A DNA stretch of 55,223 nt, from positions 1 through 55,223 of the forward strand of contig JAEYJO010000022.1 of the NCBI GenBank assembly GCA_023408815.1, written 5' to 3'. Source of the DNA: Bacillota bacterium. Lineage in GTDB: Bacteria > Bacillota > Clostridia > Lachnospirales > Lachnospiraceae. The notes under the pieces were generated by a model. That model worked only from the letters and a program-made list of their open reading frames with translations. It was not told the origin of the DNA and searched no databases. Every line of letters starts with the position of its first letter. The first letter of the stretch is position 1. Positions 35,313-42,859 of the stretch are shown piece by piece. Made by a program: the position numbers and the translations under genes.

Positions 35313-35987
35313 CTATTTGGCACCATACGTTTCATAATATGTATCAATTGCTGCCTTACATTCATCGTTAATATAGATTGTACCACGATATGGCTTATTA
35401 TACAAATATTCTACCACTTCTTCCATCGTTACGATAGCGTTAGCGTCGAAACCATATTTCTCTTTGATCTCACACAGCGCGCTCTTATCTCCCTGCCCTT
35501 TTTCCATGCGGTTCAAGGAAACGATCAGCCCTTTGATTTCCACATCAGCCTGCTCCTTTAGTATAGGAAAGGTTTCTTCGATAGATTTGCCGGAGGTGGT
35601 CACGTCCTCGATGATCACTACCTTATCGCCGTCCTTTAGCCTGCTTCCAAGAAGTATTCCCGTATCGCCGTGATCCTTCACTTCCTTTCTATTGGAGCAA
35701 TATCTGACGTCTTTTCCGTAAAGCTCGCTGATCGCCATAGTCGTCGCCACGCTTAAAGGAATTCCTTTGTAGGCCGGTCCGAACAATACATCGAAATCTA
35801 ATCCATAGTTATCATGAATCGCCTTGGCATAATACTCCCCAAGCTTTCTAAGCTGTGTACCGGTCACATAGCCTCCCGCATTCATAAAAAACGGAGATTT
35901 ACGTCCGCTTTTCAATGTAAAATCTCCGAATTTGAGTACCTGGCTGTCCACCATAAACTCAATAAACTCTTTTTTATAACTTTCCAT
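35313..35987 (-). CDS. pyrE: Orotate phosphoribosyltransferase PyrE
   Basis: A 224-residue enzyme converting orotate and PRPP to orotidine monophosphate in pyrimidine synthesis. The PRPP loop VVIIEDVTTSGKSIEE and the N-terminal GDFTLKSGRKSPFFMNAG block are intact. GGAGAACG precedes the start. The next step, pyrF, lies 14 kb upstream across an accessory island; pyrK and pyrD are not in the window. Confidence 0.96.
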   Translation of the reverse strand: MESYKKEFIEFMVDSQVLKFGDFTLKSGRKSPFFMNAGGYVTGTQLRKLGEYYAKAIHDNYGLDFDVLFGPAYKGIPLSVATTMAISELYGKDVRYCSNRKEVKDHGDTGILLGSRLKDGDKVVIIEDVTTSGKSIEETFPILKEQADVEIKGLIVSLNRMEKGQGDKSALCEIKEKYGFDANAIVTMEEVVEYLYNKPYRGTIYINDECKAAIDTYYETYGAK

Positions 35988-36285
35988 AATCCTGCGTTCT
36001 CCTTATTATATAGGGCTTTTGAGCCTGTTTATTTACTTAATTGGTTTTATTGATTAAATTCAGCGCAAAGTATACTGGATATACTTTCTGTGCGATATTG
36101 TAGGAATCATTTTATCAGAATACTTGGTTCTAATTTTATCACACATAATTCATATTTTCAATCAACGCCTCTGTATAATTGCCTGTTTATTTCAACTTGT
36201 ATATGATGTACAGTGTATTTTTTTAGAAAAAAATGAATGAAAATTTTAAGATACTAAAATAGGTGCTGTAAAATAAGTCCTAAAA
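35988..36285. other. pyrE upstream region
   Basis: An AT-rich leader of about 300 bp. It contains a hairpin with arms AAAGTATA and TATACTTT near 36065-36090, flanked by GCG/CGC pairs and lacking a T-run. The 11-mer GCCTGTTTATT occurs twice (near 36023 and 36180). I see no PyrR-type attenuator. A -10-like TGTGATAAAAT exists near 36135-36145 on the minus strand with a poorly spaced TTGATT. Confidence 0.4.
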
Positions 36286-36330
36286 AAATAGGATTCATAT
36301 CAACAAACGCTGGTATGAATCCTATTTTAG
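36286..36330 (-). terminator. Terminator of the DUF2599/thioredoxin-like operon
   Basis: AAAATAGGATTCATA and TATGAATCCTATTTT pair over about 15 bp; seven T residues follow on the minus strand. It ends the DUF2599 operon and insulates the island from pyrE. Confidence 0.85.
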
Positions 36331-36379
36331 ATTTATTTGTGATTTTGCATGGGTCTTCCAAAAAGGAATTATCTTTTTG

Positions 36380-37036
36380 CTACATATCATTTTTAATTAG
36401 ATTAGCGATTTGTTCTTTATCTTCAAAGGAAAAAGATTCTACAACATCCCCATTTACTATTTTCAGAAATGTAGGTACTGAAACAACACTAATCGTTTCT
36501 AAAAATTCATACATTTCATCAGGATTTTTATCACGATCTATTGATGTAGAATAATAATAAATAATATTATCTGTATCACCTATTATTCCATCAATATACC
36601 CATCCAGTTCAATACATTGAGGACAATCATCTCGTTTTACATATATTAATCCTGTTTTTTCAGTTTCACAAAATTCCATAAATGCATTCAAAGTTAATTC
36701 ATGCATTTGATTCATTTGCAAAACACTTTTATTCAAATTATTATTTATTTTTAATAAAGATAAAACTGAAACAGCTGACACTAATATACTGATAATTATT
36801 ATACAATATTTTATTCCGTTTTTAACTTCTTCCTTTTGAAAAAACATAGCTAAATTTAATATAATTATAATAAGGGGAAAGATTATTATCAGTATCATTT
36901 CAGTGAACGTAAATGAAATTCCATTTCCTGTTATTCCATATTCATCTCGTATAATACCAATCTTTCCCCAAATTGATAATGAACAGTAAATAACAAAGAT
37001 CATGAACAACGAAATAAAAATGTTGATTTTTTTCAT
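36380..37036 (-). CDS. Membrane-anchored thioredoxin-like protein
   Basis: A 218-residue protein with an N-terminal helix (about 5-25), two further hydrophobic helices (about 45-65 and 77-96) and a C-terminal thioredoxin-like domain (about 115-218). The redox motif is CPQC (Cys138-Cys141) after a strand, and a cis-Pro occurs in VVSVPTF. Similar proteins accompany bacteriocin and secretion systems, where they help disulfide handling. It follows the DUF2599 gene by 2 bp and shares its BlaI-operator promoter. The mature DUF2599 protein has few cysteines, so a disulfide partner role is plausible but limited. Confidence 0.75.
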   Translation of the reverse strand: MKKINIFISLFMIFVIYCSLSIWGKIGIIRDEYGITGNGISFTFTEMILIIIFPLIIIILNLAMFFQKEEVKNGIKYCIIIISILVSAVSVLSLLKINNNLNKSVLQMNQMHELTLNAFMEFCETEKTGLIYVKRDDCPQCIELDGYIDGIIGDTDNIIYYYSTSIDRDKNPDEMYEFLETISVVSVPTFLKIVNGDVVESFSFEDKEQIANLIKNDM

Positions 37037-37038
37037 AA

Positions 37039-37851
37039 TTATGGATTACACTCTTTTTTAATGGTTTCTATGTAACCAACGGCTGGTCTCCAAGGTTCTA
37101 GGTTCCAAGGATTCTTTGCTGCTGCAAAGTTTACATGGCATTGATATTGTTCCTGCATACCTTGTGCGTTAGACCAGTTTGAACTACTTGAGAATTTATT
37201 TACTACAGTATTCCATGACCATGTAATTGGACCAGTTGCTATACCTGCATAAGCCCATCCGGTATGTGTTAAACTCAAAGAAATTTTCCCATCCCTAGTA
37301 ATCCACTCTCCTTTAGAAAACCATTGTGAAAAATCATTATTCCCATAAACTTCGATGTCTCCATATAGCGGATAAACAGCACACTTATCATCAATGTCAT
37401 ATCTTACTACGTTATTAGTAATCCTTGCATTAACATCGATAAGATTATTGTTAGCATCTTTTACTATTAGCGTATTTGCAGCACCAATCATTTCACTATT
37501 TCCGTCAAAGAATATAAGCGAATTATCATTTTCGATCTGTGCCCAGTTACCCGGACTGTTTGTAAAGATAATATCTAAGTGTTGATTTTCAATCTTATCA
37601 TTAATAACAATACTCCCTCTTATTCCTAAATCCGTTTCAACTAATTTTGCAGTAGTGGTATTATATACTGCTGTTCTAGCAAGATCATTAGATGCTTTTT
37701 CTTGCGAAATAGCTATCTGAAAATTTGCTTTGCTACCTGAATAATCATATTCTGCCAATATATTTTGGGACTCTACTTCCGCCGCTGAAACAAACATATT
37801 TGTACTAAAAATCATTGTAATTCCTAATATTGTTGCTAACATTTTTTTCAT
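37039..37851 (-). CDS. Secreted DUF2599-domain protein
   Basis: A 270-residue protein with a signal peptide (cleavage near Ala23/Ala24). The C-terminal 100 residues fit DUF2599: FSKGEWITRDGKISLSLT, then QYQCHVNFAA, and NLEPWRP near the end, closing with ECNP. That family is of unknown function and was described mainly in Actinobacteria. Two cysteines, in QYQCH and ECNP, could form a disulfide. It is the first gene after a promoter carrying a BlaI-type operator, so it is the main output of the adjacent regulator pair. Possible roles are a secreted toxin or a surface defence factor; neither is shown. Confidence 0.75.
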   Translation of the reverse strand: MKKMLATILGITMIFSTNMFVSAAEVESQNILAEYDYSGSKANFQIAISQEKASNDLARTAVYNTTTAKLVETDLGIRGSIVINDKIENQHLDIIFTNSPGNWAQIENDNSLIFFDGNSEMIGAANTLIVKDANNNLIDVNARITNNVVRYDIDDKCAVYPLYGDIEVYGNNDFSQWFSKGEWITRDGKISLSLTHTGWAYAGIATGPITWSWNTVVNKFSSSSNWSNAQGMQEQYQCHVNFAAAKNPWNLEPWRPAVGYIETIKKECNP

Positions 37852-38047
37852 TTTAATTTCCCCTTTCCATTTTGTAATATTTTAAATAGAATTTAAACTG
37901 CATAAATTCAACACCTCCAATCCTTCCTTTAAATTGTTTCTTATTTAATTTATTTAAAAATTGCAGCATTCTATTTACTATACTTTTCTTTTTGATTATT
38001 ATGCCCTACTCCATCCCTATCGTTCGTTCCTTTACCTTCATAGCATT

Positions 38048-38102
38048 TTGTACTACATTATGTAGTACAACTTTATAATATATTGCTATTACATATTTGT
38101 CA
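38048..38102 (-). promoter_or_regulatory. BlaI-type operator and promoter of the DUF2599 operon
   Basis: On the minus strand, -35 TTGACA and -10 TATTAT are spaced by 17 bp. Immediately downstream, at 38048-38070, is a 23-bp palindrome with arms TTGTACTACA and TGTAGTACAA. The core CTACA-N3-TGTAG is of the BlaI/MecI/CopY type and covers the transcription start, so bound repressor would block transcription. Confidence 0.8.
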
Positions 38103-38140
38103 ATGATTTTACAAATTATTTCTATCTATTTTATTTATAA

Positions 38141-39076
38141 TCAATGTGTACACTTTGTCGATGTTTCCGTATGAGAATAACTTTTTACAACTACATCTCC
38201 ACACTTCACACATCTATCCGCATTGTAATAATCCGTTTTACAGCTATTATCTGAATACTTTACATGTTGCTTGTAATATCCACTTACAAACGAATGCGAA
38301 CAAAGAATTTGCGCTTTACTAGTATTTCTTAATTCCTCCAACTTATAAGAAATACCATCTTCCCCTATAAACTCTCTTACAATTTTCGTTTCGCTATTAT
38401 CAAATTGTATATCTGCACTATTAATAAAACCTTGTTCCACTTGCCCTCTTCCTAATTCTTCTAAATAAGATTCAGTTTGCCATGTTACCACTTTAGGTTG
38501 CTCGTAAGCATAAACTGTTAGTGAGCCAGCAAATAATATTACCCCACTAACTAAAAGTGAACATATTTTTACGGCGGTATTTGTTTTTTCAATTTTGAGC
38601 ATATTTTTTAATCTCCTCTCAATATTTTTTTTGCTACTACTGAAGTAAGTTTGATATTGTTGCTTACCTTTCTTTTCGTATAAAGCCATATTTATAATTA
38701 ATTCACCGTATTTTTTTCTCTCAGGTTTTTCCATATTATGAACTAACATAGTATCACAGCTTTGTTCACAATAAATAGATAACATATAAAAGTAGAAATA
38801 AATCAAAGGATTGAACCAATGTATTAATATTGCAAATATTGCAATATATCGATATATAACATCTGATCTTTTTATATGTATCAATTCATGTTTAAAAATA
38901 TAATATAAATCTTCACTTTCTATGCCATCTTTAGGGATTATTATATATTTTTTAGCAATACCTGTTGTACAGATTTTTATTGAATCATCCACACAAATTA
39001 AGGTAACTTTCTTTTTAATTTTTAATTCCCGTTTTATCTCTTCAAAAATTTCCAAATAATTTCTATCTTTTATTAC
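38141..39076 (-). pseudogene. blaR1-like antirepressor, C-terminal part (split by IS66)
   Basis: This part holds the M56 zinc protease motif HELIH (His56-His60 of the internal frame, about 190-194 of the restored protein), a following membrane helix near KICSLLVSGVILFAGSL, and an external region ending in a Cys/His-rich tail (KCGDVVVKSYSHTETSTKCTH). It has no penicillin-binding domain, so the signal is not a classical beta-lactam sensor. Joining it to the N-terminal part (41724-42104) after removing the IS66 element and one copy of the duplication gives a single 438-codon frame with no stop. The gene is therefore broken by a single insertion. Confidence 0.88.
39069..39076. repeat. Target-site duplication, left
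   Basis: TTTATTAC directly flanks the left IS66 end and is identical to 41716-41723. An 8-bp duplication is the known signature of IS66 insertion. Confidence 0.93.
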
Positions 39077-39133
39077 GTAAGCGCTACATAAAGCAACGTA
39101 TTGCTTTTTCTGGATCTTTTACCTCTGAAAAAA

Positions 39134-40735
39134 TCAAAGGGCACCATTATTCAAGCCACAGGATTTTTGCATTGCTTCTGACCAAGCCATCAGTTCTTCC
39201 AGGATACTATCGGGCTCATTTTTGTAGTCCAGCATCTTAGTCATAACTGTTTCCAGATAGAGGCGGATGTTTAATCCATTTGCTTTGGCTGTTTCTGCCA
39301 GCGTGTAAACAATTGCACTTGCTTTGGCACCTTTTACCGTATCGTGAAAGAGGAAGTTTTTTCTTCCCATAACATATGATTTCACGGCTCTTTCAGCCGC
39401 ATTATTACTAATGGAACATCTTCCATCAAGAAGGTAATTCTCCATATAGGATCTCTGGTTTTTGGCATAATTAATTGCCTTGGCAAGCTTTGATCCGCCA
39501 AGGGCATTTATCCCATTTGTCCACTTCCAGAATGCATCCAGTACCGGTCGCTCCAGTTCAAGCCGCTTTTTCTGTCGTTCTTCTGGTTCTAAGTCTTTCA
39601 GTCCTTTTTCTATCTGAAAGAGTTGATTGCAGTAAGCATAGCCCGTATAGGCTTCCGATGTTTCGGAGCAGGATCCCTTCTTCTTGGGGATCGCTTCGAA
39701 CATATATCTTCGAAGATGTGCCCAGCAACCGCATCGGGTAATGTGGCTCAAACGATTGTAGCCGCTGAATCCGTCCGTGTGAACAAACCCGTGATAATCA
39801 GCAAGGAACTTTGCCGCATGATAGCCACCTCTTGAAGACTGGTACTCATAAAGCATAATTCGATGTTCTTCAAATACACCGCTGGTGTACAGCCATATGT
39901 AAGACTTTGATTCCGGAGTCTTGCCATCTTCCTTTAATACCTGGCATGTCGTCTCGTCTGCATGAATGACGGACTGCCTAAGAAGATACGCATGATATCT
40001 CTCATAAACGGGTTCCAGATATTCTTCTGCGCATGTATTGAACCAGCTGGCAATGGTTCCACGATTCAGCTTGACTCCCAGCTGTGCCCAATCCTGCTCC
40101 TGGCGATAAAACGGAAGATAGTTCGTACACTTCTGATACATGATGTAAGAAACCGCTGTAGCAGAAGCCATACTGTGATTGATGAGTGGCTTTGGCACAG
40201 GTGCTTTCTCAATGGTTGACTCACCATCTTCACGGCACTGTGGACATGCATAGCTATGCTGTACGTATTGGACACGTTCCACTTTTGCTGGAGTGATATG
40301 AATCTCTTCACGAACAACCTTGGAGCCGATATCTTCCATTTTAGTATTACAGTAAGGGCAGTTACTCAAATCACCTTCCAGTAAAAGCTCAATGGTCCTG
40401 ATCGGTACATTCTTTGTAAGTTCATCATGCGTAGCACGGGATTTTTTCTTCTCATGTGCTGTCACATGGATCCGTTCCGGTTCCTGAATCGGTTCATCAA
40501 TTCCCAGCTGATCGAATAAGCTAAGTTGTCCATCGATGCAAGAAAGATTCGATGATTTCTCACTGGAAATGCCAAAGATCTTTCGTTTCAGTTCATTAAT
40601 TGTTTCCGTGAGGTTTGCAATGGTCTGATTTAATTGTTCCATCTGATGATCTTTTGCTTCCAGCTGTTTAAGCAGATTGTTGACCAGCAGATTCATGTTA
40701 AGATCTCCGGCTTCAACAGACTTTTTCATGACCAT
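39134..40735 (-). CDS. tnpC: IS66 transposase TnpC
   Basis: A 533-residue DDE transposase. The N-terminal coiled segment (LLKQLEAKDHQMEQLNQTI) is followed by an IS66 zinc finger (CPYCNTKM and YACPQC, about residues 120-165) and the catalytic core, with probable acidic residues in HADETTCQV, VHTDGFSGYN and SNNAAERAVK. Length is normal. AGGAGG lies upstream of ATG 40735. It needs the products of tnpA and tnpB for efficient transposition. Confidence 0.95.
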   Translation of the reverse strand: MVMKKSVEAGDLNMNLLVNNLLKQLEAKDHQMEQLNQTIANLTETINELKRKIFGISSEKSSNLSCIDGQLSLFDQLGIDEPIQEPERIHVTAHEKKKSRATHDELTKNVPIRTIELLLEGDLSNCPYCNTKMEDIGSKVVREEIHITPAKVERVQYVQHSYACPQCREDGESTIEKAPVPKPLINHSMASATAVSYIMYQKCTNYLPFYRQEQDWAQLGVKLNRGTIASWFNTCAEEYLEPVYERYHAYLLRQSVIHADETTCQVLKEDGKTPESKSYIWLYTSGVFEEHRIMLYEYQSSRGGYHAAKFLADYHGFVHTDGFSGYNRLSHITRCGCWAHLRRYMFEAIPKKKGSCSETSEAYTGYAYCNQLFQIEKGLKDLEPEERQKKRLELERPVLDAFWKWTNGINALGGSKLAKAINYAKNQRSYMENYLLDGRCSISNNAAERAVKSYVMGRKNFLFHDTVKGAKASAIVYTLAETAKANGLNIRLYLETVMTKMLDYKNEPDSILEELMAWSEAMQKSCGLNNGAL

Positions 40736-40823
40736 GTACCTCCTTTTGTGATATAAATATTATACCACAAAAAAGACCGTAAATCCAGTAAATAAGCGGC
40801 TCTACATGTACTTTATCAGATGA

Positions 40824-41177
40824 TTAAAAGGGCTTTTTGGCAACGGGTTTAATTGCCTTTGGCTGCTCAATAGAAAGACCTTCCATAAGCCAACGGAATT
40901 CCTGTCTGGTCAAATTTCTAACTTCTTCTGAATTACGTGGCCACTGGAAGCAGCCGGAATCTAAGCGTTTATAAAGCAACACAAAACCATCTTTGTCAAA
41001 GTGTAATGCCTTCAGTCTGTCGCATCTTTTTCCGCAGAAAAGAAAAAGGGAATTACTAAAAGGATCTAACTCATAGGTATCCCGGACGATTGCCATAAGG
41101 CCGTCTATGCTACGCCTCATATCGGTGTAGCCGGCTACAAGAAATATCTTTGCCACGCCGGAGAGATCGCCTAGCAC
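40824..41177 (-). CDS. tnpB: IS66 accessory protein TnpB
   Basis: A 117-residue protein of the IS66 Orf2 family, recognisable by VAGYTDMRRSIDGL, LFLFCGKRCDRLKAL and the RLDSGCFQWP segment. Its exact biochemical role is unknown, but it is required in IS66 transposition. It overlaps tnpA by 7 bp. Confidence 0.95.
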   Translation of the reverse strand: MLGDLSGVAKIFLVAGYTDMRRSIDGLMAIVRDTYELDPFSNSLFLFCGKRCDRLKALHFDKDGFVLLYKRLDSGCFQWPRNSEEVRNLTRQEFRWLMEGLSIEQPKAIKPVAKKPF

Positions 41178-41536
41178 AGTTGTCGCAACGCATTTAATGT
41201 TGCTGCAATAATGGCGGTATCAGCATCGTTGCGGATAGCCAAAACAAAGCCATTGTATTCTAGATGGATTGCAATCGAATCCATATGTTTTTTAGGAAGA
41301 ACTACTTTTGTTTCTTGCAGTTCGTTGTAGTGAATTGGTACGACTTCTGTTTTTTCTAGAGCCTTTGGAACAGAGTCAGGAATCATAGAGGCTTTCTTTC
41401 TCAGCCGCTTTATATTGTAATAAAAAGAACTGGTAGGTATCCCATTCTGGCTGCACCAGGCGTAATCAGATAAGCCGCTTACGCGGCACTGCTGAATGCA
41501 ATCCATCCAGTATTCATCTTTTTGAGCTTTTGTCAT
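41171..41536 (-). CDS. tnpA: IS66 accessory protein TnpA
   Basis: A 121-residue protein of the IS66 Orf1 type with an N-terminal helix-turn-helix (WMDCIQQCRVSGLSDYAWC, SSFYYNIKRLRKK). It probably binds the element ends. It is the first gene of the element; GGAGGATTTT lies upstream. Together with tnpB and tnpC it forms one transcript. Confidence 0.93.
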   Translation of the reverse strand: MTKAQKDEYWMDCIQQCRVSGLSDYAWCSQNGIPTSSFYYNIKRLRKKASMIPDSVPKALEKTEVVPIHYNELQETKVVLPKKHMDSIAIHLEYNGFVLAIRNDADTAIIAATLNALRQLC

Positions 41537-41711
41537 AGTTTAAAATCCTCCAAGAAAATATGGAGTAAAATGATACAAAAGTTTGAAATAAAATAGCAGT
41601 GAAATGCTACAACCTTTGTTGTTCAAGAACAGAACTTAGAGTGAATTACTCCAACTGTCCTTATTTTACAGCAAAAAAAATCAATTAGCACGACGGTAGA
41701 TTATGTTGCGC

Positions 41712-42104
41712 TTACTTTATTACAGTCTTTTTTTCGATTTTAGAATCATTATATTGCTTTGAATGTTTCATAAATGAAGCAAACAACCCGATTATCCAAA
41801 TGATCCAGACAATAAAAACATATAATTTCCAATCAAAGGATATATTGCCCATCTTCTCTATTTGAATTATATTTTTCATGGGGTAAATGGAATCATTCCC
41901 GATTAATGGAATATCAAATAATTTAGATAGAACGTAATTATATCTAGTTTTAAATAAAGGTAATGGTATGCAATAAAAAAATAAATTAATCTTAAGCATC
42001 GCATATATCCACGTGGAAGATAAAGCTTTTTTACCACAGAACATACAAAATAGAATAAAAAGAAAAACCATACTACCGCTAAAGGACATTGCTAAAATCA
42101 GCAT
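41712..42104 (-). pseudogene. blaR1-like antirepressor, N-terminal part (split by IS66)
   Basis: A 130-residue fragment with three membrane helices (about 1-20, 32-52 and 95-115), the membrane-anchor portion of an M56/BlaR1 protein. The stop codon is supplied by the IS66 end: after GTAATAAA the element begins GTAAGC, creating TAA. Upstream in the transcript is the blaI gene, 3 bp away. Without the protease half it cannot cleave the BlaI repressor. Confidence 0.88.
41716..41723. repeat. Target-site duplication, right
   Basis: TTTATTAC, identical to 39069-39076, directly follows the right IS66 end. Confidence 0.93.
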
Positions 42105-42107
42105 ATC

Positions 42108-42479
42108 TTAATCCTCCAAAAATTTTCTCAATTCATCCGCATCATCATCACTCAATGTTTCTCCACCTGTCAAAGCTACCATAAATTGATTCAATGAACC
42201 GCTAAAATAAGAGTTTAAAACATGTTCTGCTCTCTTCTTGTCATATTGTTGTTTGTTTAATACGATTTTGTAATAACATTTAGTTCCTTCCTTCCTTATG
42301 GATATAACCCCCTTTTTTTCCATTCGCGTTAAAAATGTAGATAAAGTCTGCTTCTTCCATCCCTTATTCCCATTTTCTCCAAATTTCTGAAAAATTTCTT
42401 TATATGAATATTCTTTATTTTCCTTCCACATCCAATCCACTATTTCTTTTTCGGACTCTGAAAGTATTATCTCATTCAT
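42108..42479 (-). CDS. BlaI/MecI-type repressor (first pair)
   Basis: A 123-residue penicillinase-repressor family protein. The winged helix (about 5-70) contains KEIVDWMWKE, QTLSTFLTRMEKKGVI and a wing with RKEGTKCYYK; the C-terminal helices (75-123) mediate dimerisation. It should bind CTACA-N3/4-TGTAG sites in its own promoter and in front of the DUF2599 gene. The cognate blaR1 gene next to it is broken by IS66, so derepression may no longer be possible. Confidence 0.9.
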   Translation of the reverse strand: MNEIILSESEKEIVDWMWKENKEYSYKEIFQKFGENGNKGWKKQTLSTFLTRMEKKGVISIRKEGTKCYYKIVLNKQQYDKKRAEHVLNSYFSGSLNQFMVALTGGETLSDDDADELRKFLED

Positions 42480-42499
42480 ACATAATCACCTCGCTTTCC

Positions 42500-42533
42500 A
42501 TTATTATACTACAGGCTTGTAGGTCTATCAATG
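42500..42533 (-). promoter_or_regulatory. Autoregulated promoter of the first blaI gene
   Basis: On the minus strand TTGATA and TATAAT are spaced by 17 bp, and the spacer contains CTACAAGCCTGTAG (42509-42522), an inverted repeat related to the operator at 38048. The site sits between -35 and -10, a classical repressor position. Confidence 0.78.
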
Positions 42534-42641
42534 TTTTGTTATATTTACTATTTAGATTCACAAACTCTCTTATGATAATTTCTAATAATTCTAATTTTTT
42601 AATTTTTAAAAAAGGGCCAATTTACGCCTCCCTATTGAGTG

Positions 42642-42842
42642 TTAGTACAGAATAACATTCCCTGTAACTGGATAATCTCGTACGTTTAAATTACCCCCGG
42701 AAGTGACAACTTTGTATTGGAATCGCCGCGAGACACTATTATCTTCATAAACGGGAACGTTAGTGACTTTCTCCAAATACCCATTTTCCACAGCAATTTT
42801 ATCGGGAATTTCAGGGGGTGCAGTTGCAGGCTCTGCAGCCAT
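42642..42842 (-). pseudogene. Remnant of a secreted SH3-domain protein
   Basis: A 66-residue open frame starting MAAEPATAPPEIPDK, which looks like the region just after a signal-peptide cleavage site, and ending in GGNLNVRDYPVTGNV, the first strand of a bacterial SH3 domain. The signal peptide is missing because of an in-frame TAG just upstream, and the SH3 domain stops early. It is probably a leftover of a gene once located after the second blaR1 gene. Confidence 0.6.
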
Positions 42843-42859
42843 TGCCTGCTAAGGAAACA

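Larger units (their letters stand above)
39077..41715 (-). mobile_element. IS66 family insertion sequence
   Basis: A 2639-bp element with ends GTAAGCGC(T/A)ACATAA as imperfect inverted repeats, three genes in the tnpA-tnpB-tnpC order on the minus strand, and an 8-bp duplication TTTATTAC on both sides. All three genes are open, so it may still move. It interrupts the blaR1-like gene. Confidence 0.95.

Noticed and set aside
35988..36285. PyrR-type attenuator upstream of pyrE
   Set aside because: The hairpin at 36065-36090 lacks a T-run and no PyrR-binding loop motif is visible.
37039..37851. Lactococcin 972-type bacteriocin
   Set aside because: The length and motifs (GEWITRDG, QYQCH, NLEPWRP) fit DUF2599 rather than that bacteriocin family, and no DUF1430 partner is present.
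38141..39055. Independent small M56 peptidase gene starting at an internal ATG or TTG
   Set aside because: The flanking 8-bp duplication and in-frame rejoining show it is the C-terminal part of a split gene.
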